From NCBI GenBank assembly GCA_044360075.1, contig JBIKLA010000006.1, forward strand, positions 1 through 64,000: a stretch of 64,000 nucleotides of DNA. The letters run 5' to 3'. Origin of the DNA: OMII01 sp947467385 (lineage in GTDB: Bacteria; Bdellovibrionota_C; UBA2361; OMII01). The translations under genes were made by a program, and so were the position numbers. How positions within the stretch are numbered: position 1 is the stretch's first letter; each line of letters begins with the position of its first letter. Positions 7,697 to 16,537 of the stretch are shown in pieces. Below the pieces are notes generated by a model. That model did not search any database. It had not been told where the DNA came from and was given only the letters and a program-made list of their open reading frames with translations.

Positions 7697-8662
7697 CTAG
7701 CGTGCCCTGCTCGTAGCCATGCTCTTGATCATGCTCTTATGGACACACTGCACAACCTTGCGAGGGTCAAGCTTGCGGGCATTCTTACCGCACTCCCTTA
7801 GCGCCTTCTTTGAAGCCGCTTTGAGCGATCGAATCTTGGCACTCGATCTACGACCATCCATCTTCGCTACGCCCTCGTAGCGTTGAAAGAAGCATGGAGT
7901 AAAAGCAGTGTTGGTGTCTCCTGAGCGCCCGTACCCGACGAAATCGCACATCGTCTGTTGGGTGATGGACACTTTGTACCCGCTTCCGTCAGCCAGCTTC
8001 CCCCCGATAACACCGCTCACGTACGGCACACAGGTCTGCTTCTGTTGACTGCGAGTGACCTCGGGCGCTGGGCACAATCGACTGAGCTCATCCCCCAGGT
8101 AGGTGCCCGCCGGAAGATTGCTGAAGCACCGGTCAAACTTCTCTACAGCCGCATCGACCAGTGACCTTTTCACATCGGCCGTGCCATCGAATAGAAATTC
8201 AAGCTCAGGGCCAGACTGCATTTCTGGAAGCCGAGCAGTTGAGTTGGACGGGACTGCAAAGCCACTTCCGATCGCTCCTGTAGCCTTACGGATATCCGTA
8301 TTGATACCGTCCAGATCTCCAGCCCACGCGCCGGCCCCGCCCGTGCTGAATTCCATGCTCAATTCCTGCGGTTGATCAGTGGAGGGGGCAGCTGGACAGC
8401 CGAATACTTTCTTCCCGAAATTCCTCTCCCACCACTCAGGCCCATCAACCGACGCAAGCTGGGCCTCAATCGAGACCTCCTTGTTGAAGAACAACGGTCT
8501 AACTTCAGAGCGAGCCTTCTCTCGGCGTGCGGATAAATCCTCAGCCGAAGCGGCTGCGAATGCCACCGAGTTGACCACGGCGGCTAGCGCCATGATGCGA
8601 ATACCTCGTGCGATCGTCTTCATATATCTCCAGTGATTGGTTTCTTCTTTATCGTCGCTCAT
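7697..8662 (-). CDS. Hypothetical secreted protein
   Basis: 321 residues if started at ATG 8662, which has AAGGAGA upstream; an internal ATG at 8623 also has GGAGAT and begins a clean signal peptide (MKTIARGIRIMALAAVVNSV, cleavage near AASA), so the mature protein is the same. The secreted part has scattered cysteines (FGCPAAP, RLCPAPE, QTCVPYV, TMCDF), consistent with disulfides, and a basic Lys/Arg-rich C-terminal 60 residues. No family recognised. It lies 15 bases after the DUF4397 lipoprotein gene on the same strand, so the two are likely one operon, ending at the shared terminator at 7634. Confidence 0.8.
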   Translation of the reverse strand: MSDDKEETNHWRYMKTIARGIRIMALAAVVNSVAFAAASAEDLSARREKARSEVRPLFFNKEVSIEAQLASVDGPEWWERNFGKKVFGCPAAPSTDQPQELSMEFSTGGAGAWAGDLDGINTDIRKATGAIGSGFAVPSNSTARLPEMQSGPELEFLFDGTADVKRSLVDAAVEKFDRCFSNLPAGTYLGDELSRLCPAPEVTRSQQKQTCVPYVSGVIGGKLADGSGYKVSITQQTMCDFVGYGRSGDTNTAFTPCFFQRYEGVAKMDGRRSSAKIRSLKAASKKALRECGKNARKLDPRKVVQCVHKSMIKSMATSRAR

Positions 8663-8677
8663 TGTTTATCTCCTTAT

Positions 8678-9358
8678 TTAATTGTTTCGCTCGTCGAGCA
8701 CCTTCAGCGCAAAGGGAGCTCCTCCACCTGCGTTGTCCAGAGCCGCGACGGTGGCAACAAGCCCCTCTGATATGTTCAGATTGAGAGCTTGTATAGCAAT
8801 GTTTGTAGTTCCAGCCACCGTCACGGTTACGTCGTATGAGCCCGCTGGCACCGGGAGGTAGTCGGAGATTGCTTTGAACGGAACGTCACTGAGAACTGGC
8901 TCTGCGGCCTCGATGTTCACACCTGGTGCGGTGACGTATACGTCCACAGCAGGAGCGCTGGCAGCGCTGTGCAGCACCCTTATACGCGCGGCCCCTGTTG
9001 GGGGCGCAGAGCGGTCTACCGTTGTAACAATCGGTGCAATCTCGGCTAGCTTTCCGGCTGCCACAACCATGTAATCAGTGTTGTGCGCAAGATCGAGCTG
9101 GGCATCGATTACAGCGAGGTTGGTTCCGGCGGCGGTGACCGTAAGTTGAACCGTGCCGGCTGATAGGTCAATAAAGTCTGACGCTGTCGTGTACGGGACG
9201 TTCTCGAGCACCGATCCGCCGTCCACCTGCACATCGACGTTTGGCGCGTCTGGCGAGGCATGGAAGACCCTTAGCCGAGCTTCGTCGTTGTTGTCGTTGC
9301 TGCCACATCCGACCAGGACCGCTAGCGTTAAAGTGAATAGGGCAAACTTATTGAACAT
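8678..9358 (-). CDS. DUF4397-domain lipoprotein
   Basis: 226 residues from ATG 9358, chosen because GGAGAGG precedes it and because it opens with a lipoprotein signal, MFNKFALFTLTLAVLVGC, with the lipobox LVGC. Two DUF4397 repeats follow: RLRVFHASPDAPNVDVQVDG at about 27 and RIRVLHSAASAPAVDVYV at about 120, each a beta-rich unit with NVPYTTASDFIDLSAG-type turns. DUF4397 proteins are surface or periplasmic and of unknown function (known). The gene is divergent from the DUF6502 regulator gene, across an intergenic region with two inverted repeats, and heads the operon with the secreted protein at 7697. Confidence 0.9.
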   Translation of the reverse strand: MFNKFALFTLTLAVLVGCGSNDNNDEARLRVFHASPDAPNVDVQVDGGSVLENVPYTTASDFIDLSAGTVQLTVTAAGTNLAVIDAQLDLAHNTDYMVVAAGKLAEIAPIVTTVDRSAPPTGAARIRVLHSAASAPAVDVYVTAPGVNIEAAEPVLSDVPFKAISDYLPVPAGSYDVTVTVAGTTNIAIQALNLNISEGLVATVAALDNAGGGAPFALKVLDERNN

Positions 9359-9373
9359 ACGCCTCTCCAATAG

Positions 9374-9441
9374 GTGTAAATAACTTACACTCATTTATCC
9401 AGCTTTTTGGGGACTTTGTCAATAATTAGTGTTAAATTGAC
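9374..9441. promoter_or_regulatory. Candidate operator: two inverted repeats in a divergent promoter region
   Basis: GTGTAA-N5-TTACAC at 9374-9390 lies just upstream of the lipoprotein start. GTCAAT-N12-ATTGAC at 9418-9441 lies between it and the DUF6502 gene. The 119-base spacer is AT-rich and must hold both promoters. Binding by the adjacent helix-turn-helix protein is an inference. Confidence 0.4.
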
Positions 9442-9477
9442 GCATCCTTTGCTTTTATGGCATCCTAATAGGGAGTT

Positions 9478-10338
9478 ATGGGTAAAAAGCTTCAGCCATC
9501 GGTCGTTTTGGCGGCACTCCTCAGGCCGATTGTTCGCTTTTGCTTGCGGCAGGGGCTGCGCATCAAGGAGCTTGAGGAGTTCTTTCGCCAGGCGCTGGTT
9601 GAGGAGGCGCAAACGACCATCGAAGATGCTGGCGGTGAGGTCAGTGTAAGTAAAATAAGCGTAATCACTGGGATTCATCGCGTAGAGGTCAGTCGACTCC
9701 TTGCAGGAGAGCGGCGACCACGCGGCAAGCACGACGTTCTAAATCGAGTTATCGGATTATGGAGTCAGGGCGCTGCGTATCGCGACAAAAGTGGCGCACC
9801 TCGATTGCTTACGTTCCAAGGTCTAGGCAGCGAGTTTGCAGCGCTCGTTTCTCATGTAAGCAAGGAAGTTAGCCACTATCCGTTGCTTTTTGAGCTCGAA
9901 AGAATCGGTGCCATAGAGTACAAGGACGAGCTGGTTAGGCTAAACGTCGTTGAATACACACCCCGCGGTGATGCTGAGCACGGCTTAGAGATTCTAGGAG
10001 ATGACGTCGCATCGCTGATCGAGACAGTTCAGGGCAACCTCACTGACCGAAGCGAGCGACCGGACCTGCAACTGAGAACCTCTTACGACAACATCCCGCC
10101 TGAGCATCTTGAGGAGATTCGCACGTGGGTGCTGGCGCGTGGGGCTGCTTTTCAAACCGAGGTGCGTGAGTACCTCTCTCGGTTTGACCGAGATGTGAAT
10201 CCCGAGGTAGCGGCTGGAGGTGGAAGGGCTAAGGTGTCGGTTTCCGTCTTCTCCTTAGGGCGCCCGCTTGATCAGGTGAAGCAGTTAAAGCCGAAGAGAC
10301 GAGGAAGGAAGAGAGCGTCTACGAGTGACAAGACATAA
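9478..10338 (+). CDS. DUF6502 family protein, probable DNA-binding regulator
   Basis: 286 residues; GGGAG lies five bases before the ATG. The N-terminus, LLRPIVRFCLRQGLRIKELE, followed by SVSKISVITGIHRVEVSRLL, is the winged-helix-like start that marks DUF6502 proteins. The family is uncharacterised but has a helix-turn-helix-type N-terminus. The middle holds a region rich in charged residues, and the C-terminus is a basic tail, KRRGRKRASTSDK, that may contact nucleic acid. It is 36 bases upstream of a lipoprotein gene on the same strand, probably co-transcribed, and divergent from the DUF4397 lipoprotein. A role in controlling these envelope genes is an inference from position only. Confidence 0.82.
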   Translation: MGKKLQPSVVLAALLRPIVRFCLRQGLRIKELEEFFRQALVEEAQTTIEDAGGEVSVSKISVITGIHRVEVSRLLAGERRPRGKHDVLNRVIGLWSQGAAYRDKSGAPRLLTFQGLGSEFAALVSHVSKEVSHYPLLFELERIGAIEYKDELVRLNVVEYTPRGDAEHGLEILGDDVASLIETVQGNLTDRSERPDLQLRTSYDNIPPEHLEEIRTWVLARGAAFQTEVREYLSRFDRDVNPEVAAGGGRAKVSVSVFSLGRPLDQVKQLKPKRRGRKRASTSDKT

Positions 10339-10374
10339 CTCTTTGGAAATTGAGAGGCAAAAGAGGTACGCCGT

Positions 10375-11085
10375 ATGAGACGAGCCATCACATTTTTCAA
10401 TATAGCGTGCCTATCGCTTCTGGCGGTTGTTCCGCTGGGAGTTGGCTGCGGCGGTGGCACTTCGGGAACCTCCGCAACAGGTGAGTTTAGGCTTGCGGGG
10501 TACGCGCAAGATTCTAGCGGGGCGCCTCTCGGTGACACACCGATGTTGGTGCGTTCAGCTAGCGACGATCAGGAGCTGCTTAGCTCGGAAACTGACGCGC
10601 GAGGTGATTTCGGTATGTTGCTTCCCGGCGATCAATCCTCTGTATTGGTCCAGATCGATGGTAAACAGTCGCAGCCGATAACACGCGCTTTTACCGGGTC
10701 AAGTGTTGTATCAACCATTCTTGAGCGCGCCGAATCGGGGAATCTCACGACCCCAGGAGGCTTTGAGGTTCAGATAGATCCAGAATCACTATGTAGCTCG
10801 GTCGGCACCGAGAACAACGAGCTCTTTATTCAGGGCGACCTCACTCCTTCGTGCTTAGTGAAACTCATGCTCAGCTCGTCGGATTATCCGCTTTCAACCT
10901 TTAGCGGCGTTCTAAGGTCTCGATGTGGAGATGGTCGGGTAGCGACTGCGACGTCGAGCCCCGATAGTCAGAGCGTTATCTCCGTGGACCTATGGAGCGC
11001 TGCAGAACAAGGCTGCTCTCCCTTTGAAATACAGGTATTTTCGTCGCAAGACCCTTCTCGGGTGGTTGTCATTCCCATTCGCTAG
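10375..11085 (+). CDS. Hypothetical lipoprotein with carboxypeptidase-regulatory-like fold
   Basis: 236 residues with signal MRRAITFFNIACLSLLAVV and lipobox LGVGC at about residue 25, then a Gly/Ser/Thr linker. Residues 38-80 (FRLAGYAQDSSGAPLGDTPM, then TDARGDFGMLLP) resemble the beta-sandwich CarboxypepD_reg-like units common in outer-membrane and secreted proteins. The remainder has four cysteines that could pair. Likely the second gene of the DUF6502 operon. Function unknown. No terminator was seen in the 230 bases downstream. Confidence 0.78.
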   Translation: MRRAITFFNIACLSLLAVVPLGVGCGGGTSGTSATGEFRLAGYAQDSSGAPLGDTPMLVRSASDDQELLSSETDARGDFGMLLPGDQSSVLVQIDGKQSQPITRAFTGSSVVSTILERAESGNLTTPGGFEVQIDPESLCSSVGTENNELFIQGDLTPSCLVKLMLSSSDYPLSTFSGVLRSRCGDGRVATATSSPDSQSVISVDLWSAAEQGCSPFEIQVFSSQDPSRVVVIPIR

Positions 11086-11315
11086 GACACGGTTCGGATG
11101 AACCTCGCAGAGGACAGCGCGGCCCGGACCTTCGTCAACCATCGCGCAAGCTTCTCCGTAATGGTCTCGCTGTAGGATTTCCCAAGGCGGATGGGAACGT
11201 CCCTCCTTTCGGGACCGAAGAAAAAATGGGGCAGCTGTTGTGGCCTGCAATGAATTCCAGCCTACAGCGTAAAAACGTGGAGGGACGAGGTGCCGGGAAT
11301 CAAATCTGCTGAGGA

Positions 11316-13358
11316 TTACAAACAGCCAGGGACTACAGATCTGCTTGCCCACACTGGGTCGAGGTTCTGATTGTACAAGACGAGGTTGCCGTCGGGCTGA
11401 AGAACCAATTTGGTTGCATTCGAACCGGCCGTGCGTGACCCCCAAATGGGGATACCGTTCTCCCGACGTAACGCCACATCTCCATCGGACTGTAACATTA
11501 GTCGGTAACGACTGTTTCCCCTGGGTGTCTGCGTCGACCAGATACTACCCCTATTAACCCTATAGATTACAAAGTTACCATCCCTCTGCATGACCGCATC
11601 GAAGACACACGAAGGAAACCTCCCAAACGCCTGTAGCCGGGCGCCCTCTTGAAGCACCTCACCGACGCTCAAAGTGGACGGTTTTTGAGCTGGTACTGGG
11701 CATGCGCCAGTGAGTGCTGGCCTACCTCTCGCCGAGTCAGCCTCAGGGCTCTGCGCTATCGCGCGAATAACCTCAGCTCGTGTGAGCTCCCCACTACCTA
11801 AGGCGTCTCGCCAAATCGCGACCTCCCAGGCATCCGGACACCGCTTAAGTTGAAGCCGGTACTGTTCTCGAATGAAAGGGGCCATTGCTGTCAGTCGTTC
11901 GGGGATTTCATTGCGAAGCCGGAGCTCCGTTAAACGCCCAGCAATAAACCGCGGCAGTTCGTTGCGAACTTCCGCATCCCTTGGAAGGCGCCCTAACAAC
12001 TCTTTATACACATCATTCAAGATGAATCGGAAAACTGCCTCGGCCCCGGTGGCGGGAGCTGGCTGTAGGGCGTTGCCTCGTGAAGGCGAGCACGTATTCG
12101 TGTTCGGAATAAACCCCGCTAATGACGAAGCAGCATAGTAAGCTGGGCCAATCTCTTGCGTGTTTGATATAAATCGAGCGCCCGAGCCAGGCGCTAGCGC
12201 ATAGTCATATAGCTGGACCCCATTGCATCTTTGATTTCCGACGTTGGGACCGACGTAATTATCCCCGATCTTTACATCGGCAACGTCGGACCCGATCACA
12301 AAGCCCGCTAGGGCATTCACGGCGACGTTCCGTTCAAACGTGAAACCTCGAGTAATCTGCGACCTATACCATCCAAGCGATCCCACAATAAACGCCTGGC
12401 CACATCCAGCCCCCCCACAATCAACGTAATTATCGGTCACGGTCGTCCCGGTATAGTTACCGCTTGTATTGGGCCAAGCGTGGAGCATGATTGCTCCAAA
12501 CGAGCTCGTAGCAAATTCGCCAGAATGAGTGACTCGATTGAACGCAATCGTGCAGTTCGTGCACTCTCCGAAAATAAGATCGATATCAGTGTTGTTCCTA
12601 AATTGATTTCGGGCGACCAGGGCGTTTGAGGCGACAAGCACCGTTAATCCATCAGCCCAGGGCCCAGCATGGGTCCCGCCATTCTCAAAAACAGAGTCCG
12701 TAATTTCAAGCCCGTTTGCTGAGGTGATAATTGCCTGTGAACCGCAGAGCGTATTGCGTATCACGCTCTTTCGGATTTTGATGTTATCGCCAACTAAGAA
12801 AACTGTTGGAGAAAAGTTGCCACGAGCACATCGAGCTCCCTCAGAGGAACCACGCCTCTCACCTCTCGCGTCGATAACGATATGGTCAAATGTTACACCG
12901 TCGGGCGACGACAGATTGTGGAACATGACGGCAGGAAATTGACTATTTGCATTTGTAGTATCATTAAGGTCACCCAGAGTTGCCGCAGCGTGAAATGTCG
13001 CACATTGACGCGCGTTGAATCGAGTACAGGTGGGCTCTTCAGGAGCGATACCCTGGCTCCGTAGCCCTATACCCCTCGCAAGTCTTACGGACTTCCCGAG
13101 GGTGTAGTTCCCCGGGCGAATCTCTATCATGCCTCGGTCCGGTGCGGCATCGATGCATCCCTGCAGGATGGCACTCGCGTCATCCTCCCTATCTCGGACA
13201 CTTTCTAGACCTGGGCACTGCTGTGGCGCCGAGGCTGCCTGTGCCTCCAGGCTGTTAATGCCTGCGAAGCTACAAGCACAGGAAACGGCGAGGTACATGA
13301 GGAGCTCCGCCCTGCGGCGGGTGCAGCAGGCTAGCCGCGGCTTATTCGATGCCATCAC
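11316..13358 (-). CDS. Secreted parallel beta-helix / DUF4214-like / bulb-type lectin protein
   Basis: 680 residues. After a signal peptide (hydrophobic core MYLAVSCACSFAGI, cleavage near EAQA), residues 50-400 form a right-handed beta-helix with many short DNTI/NCTIAFN-type repeats, as in pectate-lyase-like proteins. RFILNDVYKELLGRLPRDAE (about 440-555) matches the DUF4214 style found in surface-layer and secreted adhesins. The C-terminal 110 residues are a bulb-type (B-) lectin with three sugar-binding motifs: MQRDGNFVIY, a decayed LQSDGDVALR and LQPDGNLVLY. The architecture suggests a polysaccharide-binding surface or secreted enzyme or adhesin; catalytic residues cannot be assigned. It stands alone on the minus strand. 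Confidence 0.85.
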   Translation of the reverse strand: MMASNKPRLACCTRRRAELLMYLAVSCACSFAGINSLEAQAASAPQQCPGLESVRDREDDASAILQGCIDAAPDRGMIEIRPGNYTLGKSVRLARGIGLRSQGIAPEEPTCTRFNARQCATFHAAATLGDLNDTTNANSQFPAVMFHNLSSPDGVTFDHIVIDARGERRGSSEGARCARGNFSPTVFLVGDNIKIRKSVIRNTLCGSQAIITSANGLEITDSVFENGGTHAGPWADGLTVLVASNALVARNQFRNNTDIDLIFGECTNCTIAFNRVTHSGEFATSSFGAIMLHAWPNTSGNYTGTTVTDNYVDCGGAGCGQAFIVGSLGWYRSQITRGFTFERNVAVNALAGFVIGSDVADVKIGDNYVGPNVGNQRCNGVQLYDYALAPGSGARFISNTQEIGPAYYAASSLAGFIPNTNTCSPSRGNALQPAPATGAEAVFRFILNDVYKELLGRLPRDAEVRNELPRFIAGRLTELRLRNEIPERLTAMAPFIREQYRLQLKRCPDAWEVAIWRDALGSGELTRAEVIRAIAQSPEADSARGRPALTGACPVPAQKPSTLSVGEVLQEGARLQAFGRFPSCVFDAVMQRDGNFVIYRVNRGSIWSTQTPRGNSRYRLMLQSDGDVALRRENGIPIWGSRTAGSNATKLVLQPDGNLVLYNQNLDPVWASRSVVPGCL

Positions 13359-13707
13359 GGTTCATCCTCCCGAATTCCCAATCAGAAATGAGCAACGGCT
13401 GATGTCGCCGAGTGCTTTAGAGTTGAGCGCTGTATTTCCCTGTGCCAAATGTCGTAGAGGGCTTGGTTGGGGCTAGTGGGCCTATGTTTTGTCGGGTTTT
13501 TCAAAGCTGTAGCCGGGCTACCCGCAGACTCTCTGGTCCGGCTCCTTTGACCCGTCGGGCTTTCGCCGATCAATTTGGAGCGAGAAACGTTGTAGTTAGC
13601 GGACCGAGACTACGCAATGCACCCAGCGGCTGAGTGCGATAAAGCACACTACTACGCCCCATTTTCATAATAAAAATATCGGTCAAGTCAGTTTCGCATA
13701 CCGCGTC
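13359..13707. other. Intergenic region with one perfect REP-like palindrome
   Basis: No credible gene in 349 bases. It holds one perfect GTAGCCGGGCTAC at 13509-13521, 10 kb from the RAYT gene, followed by a related but decayed GTCCGGCTCC. Promoters for both flanking divergent genes must also lie here; I could not place them. Confidence 0.6.
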
Positions 13708-14295
13708 ATGCGAATGTGCGGTCCCTTAGTGTTGGTTTCGAGGTTTCTGATGAGGGTCTTTAGTTGGTTGCTGGCGACCTTAGGCGCTTTTGCAGTGGGC
13801 ACCGGTGGTAACCAGCTCGCCTTTGCGGCTGGCGGCATTAATGGGGCCATTGTCGATGTTCCAGGAGCCGACATTTACCACGTTGTTATGACGCCCGAGG
13901 TCACCTTCCCGTTTATTCATCACTTTATGTGCGTTTACATCTGGGACGGACAAAAATGGGTGGTTGGAACAGCCGGTGAGGTGAAAGATTCAACTGAAGA
14001 GCTAGTAAAGTGCCAGGAACGGCTTAGTGTCAATACCACTAACCCTCCTTTCGTCCTTAGTGGACCCGAGTATCTTAAATTTGAGTCCGAGTACCTCGAC
14101 TTCATCCTCAACACTGGGCTCGCCGCCTACGCCTGTAAAGCAGTCGGTATGATCACCTGCCCTTTCACGTGTGGATACGGCAAGCCGTGTTATCGTGAGA
14201 ACGTACAGATCCAGGGTATATTGACCACAATTATCGAGAAGCGGGCTTCCCATCCGTTACAAAAAGTAACAACCGAAACCGCGGAAGTGTTCTAG
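13708..14295 (+). CDS. Hypothetical secreted protein
   Basis: 195 residues from ATG 13708. ATG 13750 is an equally good start with GAGG upstream and gives a tidy signal peptide, MRVFSWLLATLGAFAVGTGG, cleaved near AFA. The mature domain is aromatic (VTFPFIHHFMCVYIWDGQKW) and has a cluster of four Cys in the motif CPFTCGYGKPC near residue 160, suggesting a disulfide knot. No family recognised. It is the first of two plus-strand secreted proteins in this interval. Confidence 0.75.
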   Translation: MRMCGPLVLVSRFLMRVFSWLLATLGAFAVGTGGNQLAFAAGGINGAIVDVPGADIYHVVMTPEVTFPFIHHFMCVYIWDGQKWVVGTAGEVKDSTEELVKCQERLSVNTTNPPFVLSGPEYLKFESEYLDFILNTGLAAYACKAVGMITCPFTCGYGKPCYRENVQIQGILTTIIEKRASHPLQKVTTETAEVF

Positions 14296-14661
14296 CGCCA
14301 CGTCCCATGCCTTGACCAAGTAGCCCGGCTCGTTCGGAGCTCCTAAGCATACTACCCCTCACCAGCAACTTCCCCGCGCACCCGCATGCGGTCTCCGGCC
14401 GGCAGGGCGGACGTTTGTGCTCTGTCTGCCTCCAATACGGTTGTTTTGCTTTTGGGGCAGTCTTGCGTGGGAATAAGTTCGCTTTCCACCTCCCCCAGCA
14501 ACTAGCGCAGAGGGGAGGCAGGCGAGCGAGGGAATAAGCACTGTTATACATTTGTAATCTCTTGGTTACCTATTCGGGACAGCTGGGGCCAATATCCATT
14601 TATGTAACTTGAGCGAATGCAGCTTGAGGCAGGTTTATTTGGATATTGGGGGTGAAAGAGT
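14296..14661. other. Intergenic region with REP fragment and hairpin
   Basis: No gene seen. A partial REP palindrome (GTAGCCCGGCTCG) starts at 14320, and a hairpin CCTCCCC/GGGGAGG lies at 14489-14495 and 14512-14518. The hairpin is not followed by a T-run, so I do not call it a terminator. Confidence 0.5.
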
Positions 14662-15342
14662 ATGAGACCAGCACGAATGTTTCAGGGATTGACGATTGTC
14701 TGTGGGGTAGCCGGGGCGCTGTTCATTACAGATGCTGCGGGACAAAGTCCCGGTAGTATCACCTGCGTTCCAGGCTTTGATCTCACCTGTTCCCCAAAGA
14801 TCGAAGTGGCAACGACCAGGCCCAGCGCAACGAAGAAAGGGCTGGTCCTGAAACGCGACAACCTCCCTTTTAACCAAAGCGATATCGAGGTTCTCCCGTT
14901 TGTTCGCGATAAATCAGGCAGTTGTGGGGAAAACGGAATTTCCTGTCCGACCAGGTCGTATGATGTCGGAGTCAGCTTTATTGGCCAGGCAGCTAGTGTT
15001 ACCGCAAACGTGCGAGGTGGGGTTTTGGCAAGAAGCTCTAAGGACGGCAGCGCCTGCGCCTCGCTGCATATTGATCTTTATGCGGGTAGGGGGAAGAACG
15101 CACGTAAGGTTCTTTCGAGGCTCGTTGGTACATCGTGCGAACAAAGCCACCAATCTCTTTTCAATTCAATCGTTCTTACGGATCTGAAAGCTGGTGAGAA
15201 CTATGAAATTCGGGGGAGATTGGATTGTTTGTACTCCAAGATTCCTGAGGCTGCTACTGGCACCGGCGCAGGACACTTTTTGTGCAGCACGTATGCAAGC
15301 GAGGTTACCCTGATCTGGCCGTTCGGAGTGAAGGCAAAATAG
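14662..15342 (+). CDS. Hypothetical secreted protein
   Basis: 226 residues; GGGGGTG lies upstream of the ATG. Signal peptide MRPARMFQGLTIVCGVAGAL, likely cleaved after DAAG or AGQ. The mature part contains eight cysteines, including CVPGFDLTC near the start, and alternating hydrophobic strands (YDVGVSFIGQAASVTANVRG), suggesting a beta-sandwich held by disulfides. No family recognised. A strong terminator follows at 15380. Confidence 0.78.
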   Translation: MRPARMFQGLTIVCGVAGALFITDAAGQSPGSITCVPGFDLTCSPKIEVATTRPSATKKGLVLKRDNLPFNQSDIEVLPFVRDKSGSCGENGISCPTRSYDVGVSFIGQAASVTANVRGGVLARSSKDGSACASLHIDLYAGRGKNARKVLSRLVGTSCEQSHQSLFNSIVLTDLKAGENYEIRGRLDCLYSKIPEAATGTGAGHFLCSTYASEVTLIWPFGVKAK

Positions 15343-15379
15343 CCCGGATAACCTGGACAGACATCCACACATAGCGACA

Positions 15380-15412
15380 CCTCGGCGGAAGGCGCAGTTC
15401 CGCCGAGGTTTC
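15380..15412 (+). terminator. Intrinsic terminator
   Basis: Perfect 11-bp stem CCTCGGCGGAA / TTCCGCCGAGG with a 7-base loop, followed by TTT. It lies 37 bases after the stop of the secreted protein gene at 14662. Confidence 0.75.
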
Positions 15413-15634
15413 TCCGAAGGAGTCCACCCCCCTACTCCCGTACACCAGAGTCCCCCGCCCGATTCGCTCCCGGGGTTATTTCAGCTGAGAATGAAGGGCC
15501 AGAGTTGGCATAACTGCCTGTTAATGTGTGTTATTTGCGCGCTGGTAGGACTGCCTCGGATTTCGCCCCTGGCACGTTGCGCTCGGCCCTCAAGGCGTCA
15601 TAACAGTTGTAGGCGTGCGTAATAAAGGGGGGTA

Positions 15635-16537
15635 ATGGCAATGCGTGTCACCTCGGCAACTCAGACTTCCGCAAAGGATCCCGTCGTCGATACGGCTCCC
15701 GCGCAGCAGCCCAATGGCGCCTCAGTTCTGGCGACTGCTTCTGTAGATGTTTTCCACGGACTCTCCATGCCGCATGCCTTCGCAGCGTCTCCCCTCGCTG
15801 TGAACAGTGGACCAACTTCAGAACGGCTCAAAGAGTGGCAGGCGTGGCAGCAATCCACCCTCCGCATCATCGATGGACTCGGTCGGCGCCTTGACCCGGA
15901 CATCGTGCCGGTCGTTACTGGCCTTAACGCTCTCGGTATCAATACAACCATGTCGTGCGAGGGGCACCTAACGCCCAGGTCGCACCCGTCTCCGATGGTC
16001 GAGGTCGGGGCGCACCACGAGCTATTCCACATGCGCTTCGAGGGACAGCGTGAGTTGTTCGAAAACAAGCTGCGTGAGATTTCGGTTCCGTTTCAGGTTA
16101 GAATCGAAAAGTTTTTCACGGTCGGCTTCTCCGCGCTCACGCCCACTACGCTACTGGCGATCGATACGCCCGAGCTACGAAGGAGCCACCCCGAATTCTG
16201 GGGTAAGATCGGCAAGGCCCATATGGATAGCCTGCAGCAGGCCGCTTACAGGACCCATCCCGTTGCCTCACCCTTTACTCCCGAGGAGCAGGTGCGCCGC
16301 GCCATCATCACGGAGTTACTTGCTAAGGTTACTGCGCTTGTGGATGAATTCAACAGCGGCCGAGCCGATGGAGATCTCCATAAACCGCTCATTCGAGCGT
16401 ACGAGGGCGAGTCTTTTGAACTGGTCTTTGGGCATCATCCAGAGGAAATGCCGCGGGATGGCGCACTCCTCAAAGAGCGCCAGGCGGTGGCTGCAGATTT
16501 CGGCAGATTCCTGCATAATAAATTTCTGCTCGCTTGA
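15635..16537 (+). CDS. Hypothetical protein with conserved-looking SCEGH motif
   Basis: 300 residues; AAAGGGGGG precedes the ATG. No signal peptide or membrane segment, so probably cytoplasmic. The first 60 residues are low complexity (Ala, Ser, Thr, Val). The domain from about 65 on contains LDPDIVPVVTGLNALGINTT then MSCEGH, a wording I associate with a widespread unnamed family of small cytoplasmic proteins in which a Cys-Glu-Gly-His loop follows a helix. The rest is helical, with a C-terminal LKERQAVAADFGRFLHN. Function unknown. The long 5' gap of 290 bases after the terminator at 15380 suggests its own promoter. Confidence 0.78.
   Translation: MAMRVTSATQTSAKDPVVDTAPAQQPNGASVLATASVDVFHGLSMPHAFAASPLAVNSGPTSERLKEWQAWQQSTLRIIDGLGRRLDPDIVPVVTGLNALGINTTMSCEGHLTPRSHPSPMVEVGAHHELFHMRFEGQRELFENKLREISVPFQVRIEKFFTVGFSALTPTTLLAIDTPELRRSHPEFWGKIGKAHMDSLQQAAYRTHPVASPFTPEEQVRRAIITELLAKVTALVDEFNSGRADGDLHKPLIRAYEGESFELVFGHHPEEMPRDGALLKERQAVAADFGRFLHNKFLLA

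Noticed and set aside
9391..9732. Minus-strand frame over the start of the DUF6502 gene
   Set aside because: Opposes a gene with a good start and known family; composition is not coding-like.
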